Positions 1 through 7,743 of a DNA stretch of 52,111 bases are shown piece by piece. Numbering within the stretch: position 1 is the first letter of the stretch; every line of letters starts with the position of its first letter. A program made the translations under genes and the position numbers. The DNA is from an uncultured Flavobacteriaceae bacterium (lineage in GTDB: Bacteria > Bacteroidota > Bacteroidia > Flavobacteriales > Flavobacteriaceae), in the NCBI GenBank assembly GCA_938010765.1, contig CALLVX010000029.1, forward strand, positions 1 through 52,111, read 5' to 3'. A model generated the notes under the pieces. The model saw nothing but the letters and a program-made list of their open reading frames with translations. It did no database searches and was not told the origin of the DNA.

Positions 1-47
1 GCGAAAGGCGGAGGAAGTGGTTCGCTCACTTTTGGGCATAAAAAAAA

Positions 48-140
48 GGCAAGCTACCTACATCGCACCGCTCAACCATATACCCTTGCTGCGTTCCCAC
101 CCTGGGGGATTCTACAGGAGCTGGTCGTGTAGGACTTGCC
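48..140 (-). ncRNA. ffs: Signal recognition particle RNA (4.5S, small bacterial type)
   Basis: Read on the minus strand, this contains the SRP RNA domain IV core: a GGGAACGCAGCAAGG-type asymmetric loop near 85-100 next to a CCCCCAGGG stem. The outer ends pair: GGCAAG at the 5' end (140-135) with CTTGCC at the 3' end (53-48), followed by a run of T residues (47-40) that acts as terminator. The length of about 93-95 nt suits the small SRP RNA without an Alu domain. It would bind Ffh and guide ribosomes making membrane proteins to FtsY. A TATATTTG promoter lies just upstream. The call rests on conserved core and pairing; exact ends are approximate. Confidence 0.93.
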
Positions 141-145
141 AGCTG

Positions 146-153
146 CAAATATA
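146..153 (-). promoter_or_regulatory. Bacteroidota -7 promoter element for SRP RNA
   Basis: TATATTTG on the minus strand matches TAnnTTTG exactly. It puts the transcription start near 139-140, where the SRP RNA stem begins. No convincing -33 TTG is seen. Confidence 0.6.
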
Positions 154-433
154 CAATCTTTTAAAGCTTATTTTAAAATTTAATTGATGGAATTTAATAG
201 GCCTTACTCCTAACCGAATCCTAAAATAGCACCGGTAAAACCTAGTCGTTATGTTAAAAAGCTGATTATCAATTATCGCAGACAAGTCTGCTACTCAAAG
301 AATGTATAAAAAAGAATTCGCCAGCCTCCTGCGTTGTTTTATATTCTTGAAATTATAGACTAACTTGCCCGCTCAATACCCAATACGCATTTGGTAGCGG
401 AACAATTATCGAAAATAAAAATAGTACAATAGC

Positions 434-1483
434 ATGAATATCTTAAAACAACTCGCCCTTATAGTGGCTTCACTTGCCCTACTGAACTGCGGGGATATGA
501 ATCGAAAAAAGGCCAAATTGTTCGATATAAAAATAGATAGTAAAGTCGTACACCAAAATGAACAAATTGCGGTATCGATCAAAAACCCTGACAATAAAAG
601 TATTTCGAAAGTAAGCTACTCCATAGACGGGAAAGAAGTTCCTTTTTCGGATGGTAAAATTACGTTGGATATACCCCAGCTAGGCAACAAAATATTACAG
701 GCCGAGGTGTCGTATGATGATACCTCGGCAATGACAACCACGGCAATTCGAGTGTTGGCCCCTGCAGCCCCAGAAGTATACACTTATGAGATTGTAAATG
801 AATATCCACACGATAACAGGGCCTATACACAAGGGCTTGAATTTCATGATGGGGTACTCTATGAAAGTACGGGCAAAAAAGACCGGTCATCCCTGCGCAA
901 AACCAATTTTGAAACAGGCGAGGTATTGCAGCAGGTAGATATGGATGGTACAGTGTTTGGGGAGGGAATTACTATTTACAATGAAAAAATATTCATGCTT
1001 ACCTGGCAAAGCAGAACGGGGTTTATTTACAATTTAAGTGACCTAAGTAAATTGGATAATTTTCAATACGGCGAAAGTGTTCAAGGTTGGGGCCTTACCA
1101 ACGACGGAACGCGGTTGATCAAGAGCGATGGCACCGAAAAAATTTGGTTTTTGAACCCGAAAACCTTGATCGAGGAAGGGTTTATACAAACGGTGACCAA
1201 CAAATCGGTTTTTAACAGGGCCAATGAGCTCGAATATGTAAATGGTAAAATCTATGCCAATGTATATCAAAAACCTAGTGTGATGATTATAAATGCCACC
1301 AGTGGAGCCATCGAGGGCGTGGTGAATTTTGGCGGACTCGATAAAAAAGTGACCAAACATGAAGGATGGAGTGCTACTGAGAACGTGCTTAATGGCATTG
1401 CCTATCATCCAGAACGTAAGACGTTTTTTGTTACAGGAAAAGACTGGGACAAAATGTTCGAAGTGAACATTATTAAAAAGTAG
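434..1483 (+). CDS. Glutaminyl-peptide cyclotransferase, lipoprotein
   Basis: A 349-residue protein of the plant/bacterial glutamine cyclotransferase family (beta-propeller type). These enzymes convert N-terminal glutamine of peptides to pyroglutamate. Residues 1-19 form a lipoprotein signal ending in LLNC, so the enzyme is probably anchored at the cell surface or in the periplasm. About 90 residues with Ig-like sequence (KVSYSIDGKEV) precede the catalytic part, which starts near residue 120 (YTQGLEFHDGVLYESTGK) and continues with repeated blades (EGITIYNEKIFMLTW, GWGLTNDG, NELEYVNGKIYANVY). The extension makes it longer than the minimal family. The thioesterase gene follows after 2 bases, so the two are likely co-transcribed. 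The 280 bases upstream show no gene and no clear -7 element, only a small palindrome at 278-291. Confidence 0.88.
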   Translation: MNILKQLALIVASLALLNCGDMNRKKAKLFDIKIDSKVVHQNEQIAVSIKNPDNKSISKVSYSIDGKEVPFSDGKITLDIPQLGNKILQAEVSYDDTSAMTTTAIRVLAPAAPEVYTYEIVNEYPHDNRAYTQGLEFHDGVLYESTGKKDRSSLRKTNFETGEVLQQVDMDGTVFGEGITIYNEKIFMLTWQSRTGFIYNLSDLSKLDNFQYGESVQGWGLTNDGTRLIKSDGTEKIWFLNPKTLIEEGFIQTVTNKSVFNRANELEYVNGKIYANVYQKPSVMIINATSGAIEGVVNFGGLDKKVTKHEGWSATENVLNGIAYHPERKTFFVTGKDWDKMFEVNIIKK

Positions 1484-1485
1484 TA

Positions 1486-1881
1486 ATGGCCAATTTTGAA
1501 AAGCAGCTTGTCGTTAAAGCATCTGATATAGATAACCTTGACCATGTTAACAACGTTCGCTATGTACAATGGATCCAGGATATTTCGAAAGAACATTGGC
1601 AAAGCTTGGCGCCCGAAGATCTACAAAAACAAGTAGCTTGGGTAGTAATGCACCATGACATTACCTATAAAAGTTCCGCTAAGCTCAATGATGTGATCAC
1701 ACTAAAAACGTATATCGATAGTAGTAGAGGTGCCACCTCGATTCGAATTGTAGAAATTTATAACGATAAAACAAAAACCCTCTTGGTGCGTTCAATTACT
1801 GACTGGTGTTTGTTAAACGCCACTACTTTTAGGCCGATCCGGATTTCGAGCGAAATCGTACAAATTTTCCAAACGGTCTAA
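1486..1881 (+). CDS. Acyl-CoA thioesterase, hotdog fold (4HBT)
   Basis: A 131-residue single-domain hotdog protein. The segment VKASDIDNLDHVNNVRYVQW (residues 9-28) matches the 4HBT motif, in which the Asp/His near the N-terminal helix form the active site; a VAWVVMHHDITYK segment follows. Such enzymes hydrolyse acyl-CoA or acyl-ACP thioesters in the cytoplasm; the substrate here is unknown. It starts 2 bases after the cyclotransferase stop and is followed closely by the next lipoprotein gene, suggesting a three-gene transcript. It is not closely similar to the second hotdog protein at the window's end, which carries a YGETDQMGVVYHGNY motif of the YbgC/FadM type. Confidence 0.85.
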   Translation: MANFEKQLVVKASDIDNLDHVNNVRYVQWIQDISKEHWQSLAPEDLQKQVAWVVMHHDITYKSSAKLNDVITLKTYIDSSRGATSIRIVEIYNDKTKTLLVRSITDWCLLNATTFRPIRISSEIVQIFQTV

Positions 1882-1915
1882 GGTGCATATATTACAGAAA
1901 AAGAGACAGCTAAAC

Positions 1916-3472
1916 ATGGGGATTAAATTACCATCTTATTGCTATACCCTATTGATTGCCAGTTTTTTGGTACTTTGGAGTTCCTGTAGAAAAGATTTTG
2001 AATTTGAACCCGCTATAGGAAACCTAGCCTTTTCGAAAGACACCGTTTTTCTCGATACAATTTTTTCGAATATTGGTAGTAGTACCTACGCTCTAAAAGT
2101 ATACAATACGACCAGTGATGATATAGCGATCCCAAACATACGCTTGCGCGAAGGCACCACCAGCGGATATCGTTTAAATGTAGATGGCGCTGCCGGAAAA
2201 GAGTTTTCGAACGTAGAACTGCTCGCCAAAGACAGCCTCTTTATATTTGTTGAGACGACGGTTGATATTACTGCTCTCGGAGATACCTCTTTTTTATATA
2301 CCGATGCCATACAGTTTAATAACGGAGACAATCTGCAAGAGGTGCAATTAGTGACCTTGGTACAAGATGCAATTTTTATATTTCCACCGACCAATTCGAA
2401 TGGCGTCAAAGAGACCTTGTTATTAGGACTTGATGCCGACGGAGCGGAAATACGGGTCGAAGGCATCACCCTAGAAAACGACCAGCTTAATTTTACCAGT
2501 GAAAAACCATATGTGATTTACGGCTATGCGGCAGTTCCCGAAAACGCCACGCTTACGATGCAACCCGGAACCCGGGTATATTTTCATGAAAATTCGGGTA
2601 TTTGGGTACAAGAAGGTGCTAGCCTATCGGTAAACGGAGCACTTAGCGAAGACCCGTTAGTCATGGAAAAAGAAGTCATCTTTGAAGGAGACCGTCTAGA
2701 ACCTGAATTTAACGATGTTCCGGGGCAATGGGGTACCATATGGTTAGCAGAAGGCAGTGTAAACAATCAAATAAACCATCTTACCATAAAGAATGCGGCC
2801 ATAGGCATGTTGGTAGAAGGCACCCCCAATGTAGAGACTCCTACCCTGCTGTTGACCAATTCTCAAATTCACAACTCGGCCAGCGTAAACCTATGGGCAA
2901 GAACAGCCGCCGTGAAAGGTGAAAACCTTGTTTTTGGGAACGCTGGGGCCGTTTCGCTGTATTGCAACCTTGGTGGTGACTATTCATTTACCCATACGAC
3001 GATTGCCAACTACTGGTCAAAAAGTTTCCGAAGTGGCGAAGCATTGCGAATCGATAATGTGGTCGATTTTCAAAATGGTCAAATACGTACCGGCGACCTT
3101 ACCAAGGCAAACTTTACCAATTCTATAATAGACGGGAACAGCTTTGCAGAATTAGCATTAATCAGCAATGATAGTAACGACTTTAATTTTTCGTTCACCA
3201 ATTGTCTTATTCAATTTAATGATACTTCCGGAGCACTAGATGACAATCCCCTCTATGATTTTGAAAACGGTACTATGTACGATGCCGTTTTTCTGAATGA
3301 GGCTACCGATTTCATAGATACTTCTAAAAACGATTTTAGAATAGAAGAAACTTCCTCGGCAAGATCAAAGGCCCAACAAGCCGCAGCGCAATTGATCCCG
3401 ACCGATATTCTAGGAATAGACAGAACCACCGACCCTGCCGTGGGCGCCTACCAGTATTCTCCAGATAATTGA
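1916..3472 (+). CDS. Predicted lipoprotein with right-handed beta-helix-like repeats
   Basis: From ATG 1916 the protein has 518 residues and a lipoprotein signal ending LWSSC (Cys24). An upstream in-frame GTG at 1883 would add 11 residues before the hydrophobic stretch and is less likely. After the signal come beta-rich segments, including a possible Ig-like part (DTVFLDTIFSNIGSSTYALKVYN). From about residue 200 there are repeated short strands and Asn/Gly turns (MQPGTRVYFHENSGIWVQEGASLSVNGAL, HLTIKNAAIGMLVEG, FTNSIIDGNSF, FSFTNCLIQFN) typical of parallel beta-helix proteins. The C-terminal DILGIDRTTDPAVGAYQY resembles the end of choice-of-anchor or polysaccharide-binding secreted proteins. 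Function is unknown; it is likely exposed on the outer membrane. Confidence 0.75.
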   Translation: MGIKLPSYCYTLLIASFLVLWSSCRKDFEFEPAIGNLAFSKDTVFLDTIFSNIGSSTYALKVYNTTSDDIAIPNIRLREGTTSGYRLNVDGAAGKEFSNVELLAKDSLFIFVETTVDITALGDTSFLYTDAIQFNNGDNLQEVQLVTLVQDAIFIFPPTNSNGVKETLLLGLDADGAEIRVEGITLENDQLNFTSEKPYVIYGYAAVPENATLTMQPGTRVYFHENSGIWVQEGASLSVNGALSEDPLVMEKEVIFEGDRLEPEFNDVPGQWGTIWLAEGSVNNQINHLTIKNAAIGMLVEGTPNVETPTLLLTNSQIHNSASVNLWARTAAVKGENLVFGNAGAVSLYCNLGGDYSFTHTTIANYWSKSFRSGEALRIDNVVDFQNGQIRTGDLTKANFTNSIIDGNSFAELALISNDSNDFNFSFTNCLIQFNDTSGALDDNPLYDFENGTMYDAVFLNEATDFIDTSKNDFRIEETSSARSKAQQAAAQLIPTDILGIDRTTDPAVGAYQYSPDN

Positions 3473-3654
3473 TTTACCATTCTCAAATTTGATAAAAAAG
3501 AAGCTCGCCAGTACCCATTCACCTCTCCTAAAAGCCAATTTTTTTTTCAATAGTTTTTTGCCCTTTATTTCTTCTAAATGTTAAAATTGATCAAGTTGTC
3601 AGTTTTTTCTCTCAAAACTGCTTATTTCCAGCCGATTACAAAAAAAAACCATAG

Positions 3655-3704
3655 TTTTTATAAGGTAAATCTATAGTCCAGTCTCGACCACTATCGCTAA
3701 TTTG
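3655..3704 (+). promoter_or_regulatory. Upstream element and weak promoter of the LytTR gene
   Basis: TTTTTATAAGGT at 3655-3666 is identical to 7662-7673. It is followed after 31 bases by TAATTTG (3698-3704), one base short of TAnnTTTG; in the second copy the same 31-base distance separates the 12-mer from an exact -7 element. An ACC precedes the 12-mer, giving an ACC...GGT inverted repeat in both copies. This may be an operator shared by the two genes. Confidence 0.45.
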
Positions 3705-3726
3705 CGGTATACAAATCTATTCCCCA

Positions 3727-4458
3727 GTGGACTACAAATATTTGATAATCGATTCTGATGCTACTTCTAAATTGCAGCTAATGCATTACTTAGAGGAACA
3801 CGAGGATTTTGACTTTATCGGATTATCAAAAAATAGTGGGGAAGGCCTTAATGCGATTCTTAAGTTTACCCCAGATATTGTTTTCATTAATTTGAACGGG
3901 CGGGCGCCCGAGTATTTTCAAATGATTTCCGAATTGCACCAGTATATTCAGGAGCTTCCTATCTTAATAGGGGTCTCTAAAAGCAAGGACTATGCGTACC
4001 AAGCGATCAAATGTAATTTTTTCGATTATTGGTTAATGCCGTACAATGAGTTCGACATTCGAAAATCATTGTTAAAACTTAAAAAGCAAACCCCGAAAGA
4101 AGCCGAACCGCATACCTTATGTCTGCAATCGTACCGTGATTACCACTATGTAGACACCAATGATATACTGTATTTACAAGCAGATAACAATGCCACCGAT
4201 TTTATTATGACCGATGGTTCACGTATCAACGCCTATAAAACTTTAAAGACCTTTGAACAACAATTGCCAAACAATTTCGTTAGGGTACATCAGAGTTATA
4301 TACTCAACACGAAGTATGTAGCACGTATTAACTACGGTAAAGCGATCTGCAGTTTAAAGGGGCAAAAACTACAGCTGCCCTTCTCCAAAACGTATAAGGA
4401 GAATGTAGACGGACTCAAAAAAATACTATCAAAAAACACGATTTCTGCGATGAATTAA
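3727..4458 (+). CDS. LytTR-family transcriptional regulator with degenerate receiver domain
   Basis: A 243-residue protein with an N-terminal receiver-like domain (about residues 4-118) and a C-terminal LytTR DNA-binding domain (about 137-238; LCLQSYRDYHYVDTNDILYL, FVRVHQSYILNTKYV). The receiver lacks the phosphorylation chemistry: in FINLNG the phospho-acceptor aspartate is replaced by Asn55, the second acid of the N-terminal pair by Ser10, and the conserved lysine before proline by Met104 (WLMPY). It therefore probably works without phosphotransfer. The start is a GTG; I see no better ATG. No histidine kinase partner is adjacent, but the peptide, kinase and NarL-type regulator genes follow on the same strand. 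It shares an upstream element with the unknown gene at 7744. Confidence 0.85.
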   Translation: MDYKYLIIDSDATSKLQLMHYLEEHEDFDFIGLSKNSGEGLNAILKFTPDIVFINLNGRAPEYFQMISELHQYIQELPILIGVSKSKDYAYQAIKCNFFDYWLMPYNEFDIRKSLLKLKKQTPKEAEPHTLCLQSYRDYHYVDTNDILYLQADNNATDFIMTDGSRINAYKTLKTFEQQLPNNFVRVHQSYILNTKYVARINYGKAICSLKGQKLQLPFSKTYKENVDGLKKILSKNTISAMN

Positions 4459-4527
4459 CAAAATCCTAACAGATTGTGTTAGAATACTCGCGAAAGCACC
4501 CCGTTTACCAGAACTTTTTTTAGAGGG

Positions 4528-4559
4528 TTGTTCCCCCGCAACCTCTCATACTACTTTAG
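4528..4559 (+). promoter_or_regulatory. Possible promoter of the small lipoprotein gene
   Basis: TTG at 4528-4530 and TACTTTAG at 4552-4559 (7 of 8 to TAnnTTTG) lie 21 bases apart, about 40 bases before the small ORF. A small hairpin (CTAACA/TGTTAG, 4466-4482) lies just after the LytTR stop. Confidence 0.35.
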
Positions 4560-4597
4560 CCCTGAAACTAATATTAACCTCCGTAACAAAACATTTT

Positions 4598-4762
4598 ATG
4601 AAAAAGGTAGTAGCAATTTTAGCAGTAGTAGTATTAAGTGTAGGATTTTATTCTTGTGAAAAAGACAACAGTGCAGAAGACACGCAGGCATTGTATGAAA
4701 CATTGGATGTTTCTGCAGGCGGTGATGAATCTGACGGCACTGGAGGTAGAGGTAGTAATTAA
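4598..4762 (+). CDS. Small acidic lipoprotein, 54 aa, possible peptide signal
   Basis: This short ORF encodes 54 residues. Residues 1-20 are a clear lipoprotein signal (two Lys, a hydrophobic core, then GFYSC, Cys20). The predicted mature part is only 35 residues, with nine acidic residues against one Lys and one Arg, and ends in a glycine-rich tail, SDGTGGRGSN. It has its own ATG, a candidate promoter and a strong terminator 27 bases after the stop, so I regard it as a real gene. It sits 72 bases before a TPR histidine kinase that itself begins with a lipoprotein-type signal. The neighbourhood suggests a ligand or modulator for the kinase; this is inference, and I recognise no family. Confidence 0.7.
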   Translation: MKKVVAILAVVVLSVGFYSCEKDNSAEDTQALYETLDVSAGGDESDGTGGRGSN

Positions 4763-4788
4763 ATAGAAATTAAGAAGCAATAGAGAAA

Positions 4789-4819
4789 CCTCAAATCCAT
4801 TGGATTTGGGGTTTTTTTT
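4789..4819 (+). terminator. Strong intrinsic terminator after the small lipoprotein gene
   Basis: CCTCAAATCC (4789-4798) pairs with GGATTTGGGG (4802-4811) across a 3-base loop, a 10-bp stem with one G-U pair, followed by eight T residues. The kinase gene starts only 15 bases later. Confidence 0.88.
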
Positions 4820-4834
4820 CTATCTTGTATTTAT

Positions 4835-6943
4835 ATGATTAAAATACATAAATTTTTATATTTCGTATTTTATTTTTCCATGATACTGACCGCGGTCATC
4901 TTGGTAAATGGCTGTTCCGAAGCAGCTTCTGAAAAAGAAGCGAAAATGATTCCAAAAACAACCTATGATAGTATTCAAAAATGGATCGATTTAGCGGGTA
5001 ACAGGGATTTGCCTATTTCGGAAAGAGAAATTTTTCTAACAAAATCATTTTTAAATTCCCAAAAAATAAAAGAAGATTCCGTTAGGGTTGCCTATTTGTC
5101 AAAAATTTCATGGGCATCAGTAAATCTCAAAGATTCTTTAACTTTTAGGAAAGTCAATGCCGAAACAATTAAACTTTCTAGGTTAATAAAACTTCAAGCC
5201 CAGGAAGCTGAAGCCAACTGGGATTTGGCATTTTTTTTTAAACAAAATCACATACAGGATAGCAGCTACTACTATTATGGCAAAACGCTTGATTTGTATA
5301 CCGCCCTGGATGATGATTACAACTCGGGTCGTATACTTTTGAACATGGCAGATGTTCAAAAGGATGTGAAAGATTACACTGGAAGCGAAGTGAATACGGT
5401 TAAAGCCATCAAGATGTTTAAGCCGTTGAATAAAAATTCTCAACTCTTTTCATGTTACAACAACCTTGCAATTGTATCCAGAGGTCTTAAAGAATACGAC
5501 AGTGCCATAGAGTATTACAACAAAGCAATGAAGTATCTAAGCAAGGTAGACTCTAATAAGGAGCGGTATTATTTAATAAAGAACAATATTGGTTTCGTAT
5601 TTCAAGAACAAGGAAAACATATGGAGGCACTGGAAATGTTCAGCGAAGTTTTAGAAAACAAAGATTACTTAAAGTCAAATCCCAAATTGTATGCAAAAGC
5701 TTTGGACAACTATGCATTCAACCAATTCAAATCTGGTTCAATAGATGGGGTTGAAAAAAAACTAAAAAAGGCTTTAGCAATAATGGATAGCCTTAATGAT
5801 ATTTCTGAAGTAGCAGCAAGTTATTATAGCCTTTCGGAGTTTTACACATTTAAAAAAGACAAACCCAATGCCCTTTCGGCAGCCATAAATGCTAAATCAT
5901 TCGCAAAACAAAGCACCAATAATACGGTCCTTCTACAATCACTGAAACTGCTAGGTCAATTGGACGCAAAAAATGCTGTAAAACATACACAGGAGTATAT
6001 TTCACTAAACGATAGCCTGCAACAAGAAGAGCGTAAAATCAGAAACAAATTTGCACGCATACAGTTCGAGACAGACGAAACCAAAGAGGAAAACAGACTC
6101 TTGGCCCAGCAGAAAAAATTATGGGTGGGAATAGCCGCTACCCTTTTATTGCTGGCGCTTTTAGCTTTTTTGTTCATTGACCAACGGGTAAAAAACCAGA
6201 AACTGCGCTTTCAACGGGAACAACAAGAAAGCAACGAAAAGATATTTACCCTACTCTTGGCACAAAAACAAAAGGTAGAAGAAGGCAAAAAGATTGCTCA
6301 AAAGCGTATCTCAGAAGAATTGCACGATGGGGTGCAGGGAAGAATACAGGGCGTACGCATGTTGTTATTGGGCTTAAATAAGCGTACAACCCCCGAAGCC
6401 ATTGAAGAAAGAGGAGAAGCCATCAAAGAATTGATGGATATTCAAGAAGAAGTGCGCGTAATTTCCCACGAATTAAGTCATGCTGCTTACCAAAAAATAC
6501 ATAACTTTATCCAAAGTATTGAAGAATTGCTCTTGGGTGTTAAAAATAGTGCTGCCCTGGAGTATGCCTTCGAATATGACGACGAGGTAGATTGGGATGG
6601 GCTTAACAGTGATGTAAAGGTGAATTTATACCGTATGGTGCAAGAAAGCATTCAAAATTGTGTAAAGCATGCGAAGGCCAGTACGATATCACTTAAATTT
6701 GCGGTTCAGAATCAAAATAATTTACAGGTAACCCTTGTTGATGACGGCAAGGGATTCGTTGTTAAAAAAGGAAAGAAGGGCATTGGCCTACGTAACATTA
6801 GCTCGCGAATCGAAAAGGTTGGCGGCACTTGGGATATCGAAAGTAGCCCGGGCAAAGGTACCAGCGTTTATTTCAATATTCCGATTCAGACCATAGGCCA
6901 AACAAAAACCGAATACGAAGAAATAGCACTACAAGAAGTATAG
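4835..6943 (+). CDS. TPR-containing sensor histidine kinase (HisKA_3/NarX type)
   Basis: A 702-residue kinase. Residues 1-27 form a hydrophobic signal ending LVNGC (Cys27), a lipoprotein-type N-terminus. Residues about 60-410 are helical with TPR-like repeats (YYYYGKTLDLYTAL, CYNNLAIVSRGLKEYDSAIEYYNKAM, NIGFVFQEQGKHMEALEMF), followed by a transmembrane helix near 429-448. A cytoplasmic coiled coil leads to the HisKA_3 motif EELHDGVQG with phospho-acceptor His497. The HATPase domain shows the N box (MVQESIQNCVKHAKA), DDGKGF, and KGIGLRNISSRI. The sensing part would be periplasmic. The next gene, 7 bases on, encodes its probable response regulator. It starts just after a strong terminator, so it depends on read-through or on a weak promoter (TATCTTG, 4822-4828, with TTG 4800-4802). 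Confidence 0.9.
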   Translation: MIKIHKFLYFVFYFSMILTAVILVNGCSEAASEKEAKMIPKTTYDSIQKWIDLAGNRDLPISEREIFLTKSFLNSQKIKEDSVRVAYLSKISWASVNLKDSLTFRKVNAETIKLSRLIKLQAQEAEANWDLAFFFKQNHIQDSSYYYYGKTLDLYTALDDDYNSGRILLNMADVQKDVKDYTGSEVNTVKAIKMFKPLNKNSQLFSCYNNLAIVSRGLKEYDSAIEYYNKAMKYLSKVDSNKERYYLIKNNIGFVFQEQGKHMEALEMFSEVLENKDYLKSNPKLYAKALDNYAFNQFKSGSIDGVEKKLKKALAIMDSLNDISEVAASYYSLSEFYTFKKDKPNALSAAINAKSFAKQSTNNTVLLQSLKLLGQLDAKNAVKHTQEYISLNDSLQQEERKIRNKFARIQFETDETKEENRLLAQQKKLWVGIAATLLLLALLAFLFIDQRVKNQKLRFQREQQESNEKIFTLLLAQKQKVEEGKKIAQKRISEELHDGVQGRIQGVRMLLLGLNKRTTPEAIEERGEAIKELMDIQEEVRVISHELSHAAYQKIHNFIQSIEELLLGVKNSAALEYAFEYDDEVDWDGLNSDVKVNLYRMVQESIQNCVKHAKASTISLKFAVQNQNNLQVTLVDDGKGFVVKKGKKGIGLRNISSRIEKVGGTWDIESSPGKGTSVYFNIPIQTIGQTKTEYEEIALQEV

Positions 6944-6950
6944 TTTATAT

Positions 6951-7622
6951 ATGGATAAAGTAATCACAATTTTGGCGGTAGACGATCATAAAATGACGGC
7001 TCTCGGTTATAAATATATTCTAGAAGATGCCGTTTTCGAAGATTTTAAAGTGCGAGTAGAAATAGGCAATGGGTATGATGAAGGGCACAAAAAGATCGAG
7101 GCTTCGGCCAAAGCACTTCGCTATGATATAATACTTTTAGACATTCAGCTGTTCCCTGCTGAGGCAAAAGACCCCAGAACAGGGCAAGATCTTGGGAAGC
7201 TTGCACGGCAAGTAGTGCCCGAAAGCAAGGTGGTGTTTATGTCTTCTTTTAGTGATAGTTACCGAATAAACAGTATCTGCCAGGCCGTAAACCCAGACGG
7301 GTATCTGGTAAAGTCGGAAATCGACGAACTTTCGTTGATCGATATGGTGAAAACCGTGATCACCAAACCCCCATATTATACACATCTTGCATTGGTCGCA
7401 GCACGAAAGAACATCGCCCAGACCTTTAAAGTAGATGAATACGATCAGGCCATTCTTTATGAACTTTCAATAGGTACTAGAACCAAAGATATTACATCGG
7501 TACTTCCGCTCTCACAAGCCACTATCGACAATAGAAAACGTGCTCTAAAACTTATTTTTGGAGTGCAAGATAAAAGTGACCTTGCGCTTATCGAAGAAGC
7601 GAGAAATCGAGGATTTATATAA
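6951..7622 (+). CDS. NarL/LuxR-type response regulator
   Basis: A 223-residue regulator. The receiver keeps its chemistry: Asp11/Asp12 acidic pair, Asp64 as phospho-acceptor (ILLDIQL), a Ser-rich switch (VVFMSSF) and Lys121 (GYLVKSE). A longer loop than usual (FPAEAKDPRTGQD) follows the phospho-acceptor. The C-terminal 65 residues are a divergent LuxR-like helix-turn-helix (SIGTRTKDITSVLPLSQATI, then NRKRALKLIFGV). It lies 7 bases after the kinase gene and is almost certainly its cognate partner, controlling transcription in the cytoplasm. A hairpin with a T run follows the stop. Confidence 0.9.
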   Translation: MDKVITILAVDDHKMTALGYKYILEDAVFEDFKVRVEIGNGYDEGHKKIEASAKALRYDIILLDIQLFPAEAKDPRTGQDLGKLARQVVPESKVVFMSSFSDSYRINSICQAVNPDGYLVKSEIDELSLIDMVKTVITKPPYYTHLALVAARKNIAQTFKVDEYDQAILYELSIGTRTKDITSVLPLSQATIDNRKRALKLIFGVQDKSDLALIEEARNRGFI

Positions 7623-7651
7623 AAAAGGCGTCGAAATGCATTCATAAGAAG

Positions 7652-7677
7652 AAAAACCTAATTTTTATAAGGTTTTT
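7652..7677 (+). terminator. Hairpin terminator after the NarL-type regulator
   Basis: AAAAACCT (7652-7659) pairs with AGGTTTTT (7670-7677) around a 10-base loop; the right arm ends in T residues. The sequence overlaps the shared 12-mer of the next promoter, so its role may be double. Confidence 0.5.
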
Positions 7678-7712
7678 GTATAATGCGAGACCGCTTATTA
7701 CAGCTATTTTTG
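7662..7712 (+). promoter_or_regulatory. Promoter of the unknown gene with shared upstream element
   Basis: TATTTTTG (7705-7712) is an exact TAnnTTTG element. TTTTTATAAGGT (7662-7673) lies 31 bases upstream, the same distance as in the LytTR promoter copy. A TATA also recurs 13 bases after the first TATA in both copies. With a start of transcription near 7719, translation should begin at ATG 7744, not at the upstream GTG 7714. Confidence 0.55.
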
Positions 7713-7743
7713 TGTGCAAGCCAAACAAATTACATGCTGTGAT

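Noticed and set aside
1..41. Short open frames at the window's left edge on both strands (plus-strand tail ending at 41; minus-strand ATG at 39).
   Set aside because: Only 12-13 codons are visible and no product can be recognised, so no gene call is justified.
278..291. Palindrome GCAGACAAGTCTGC upstream of the cyclotransferase gene.
   Set aside because: Short, far from the gene start (140 bases) and without a T run; not enough to call an operator.
4517..4528. TTTTTAGAGGGT, a 10 of 12 match to the shared upstream element, before the small lipoprotein gene.
   Set aside because: Spacing to the -7 element is 23, not 31 bases, and a T-rich match this loose could be chance.
7714..7743. GTG start for the unknown protein.
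   Set aside because: It overlaps the predicted promoter region; ATG 7744 is downstream of the likely transcript start.
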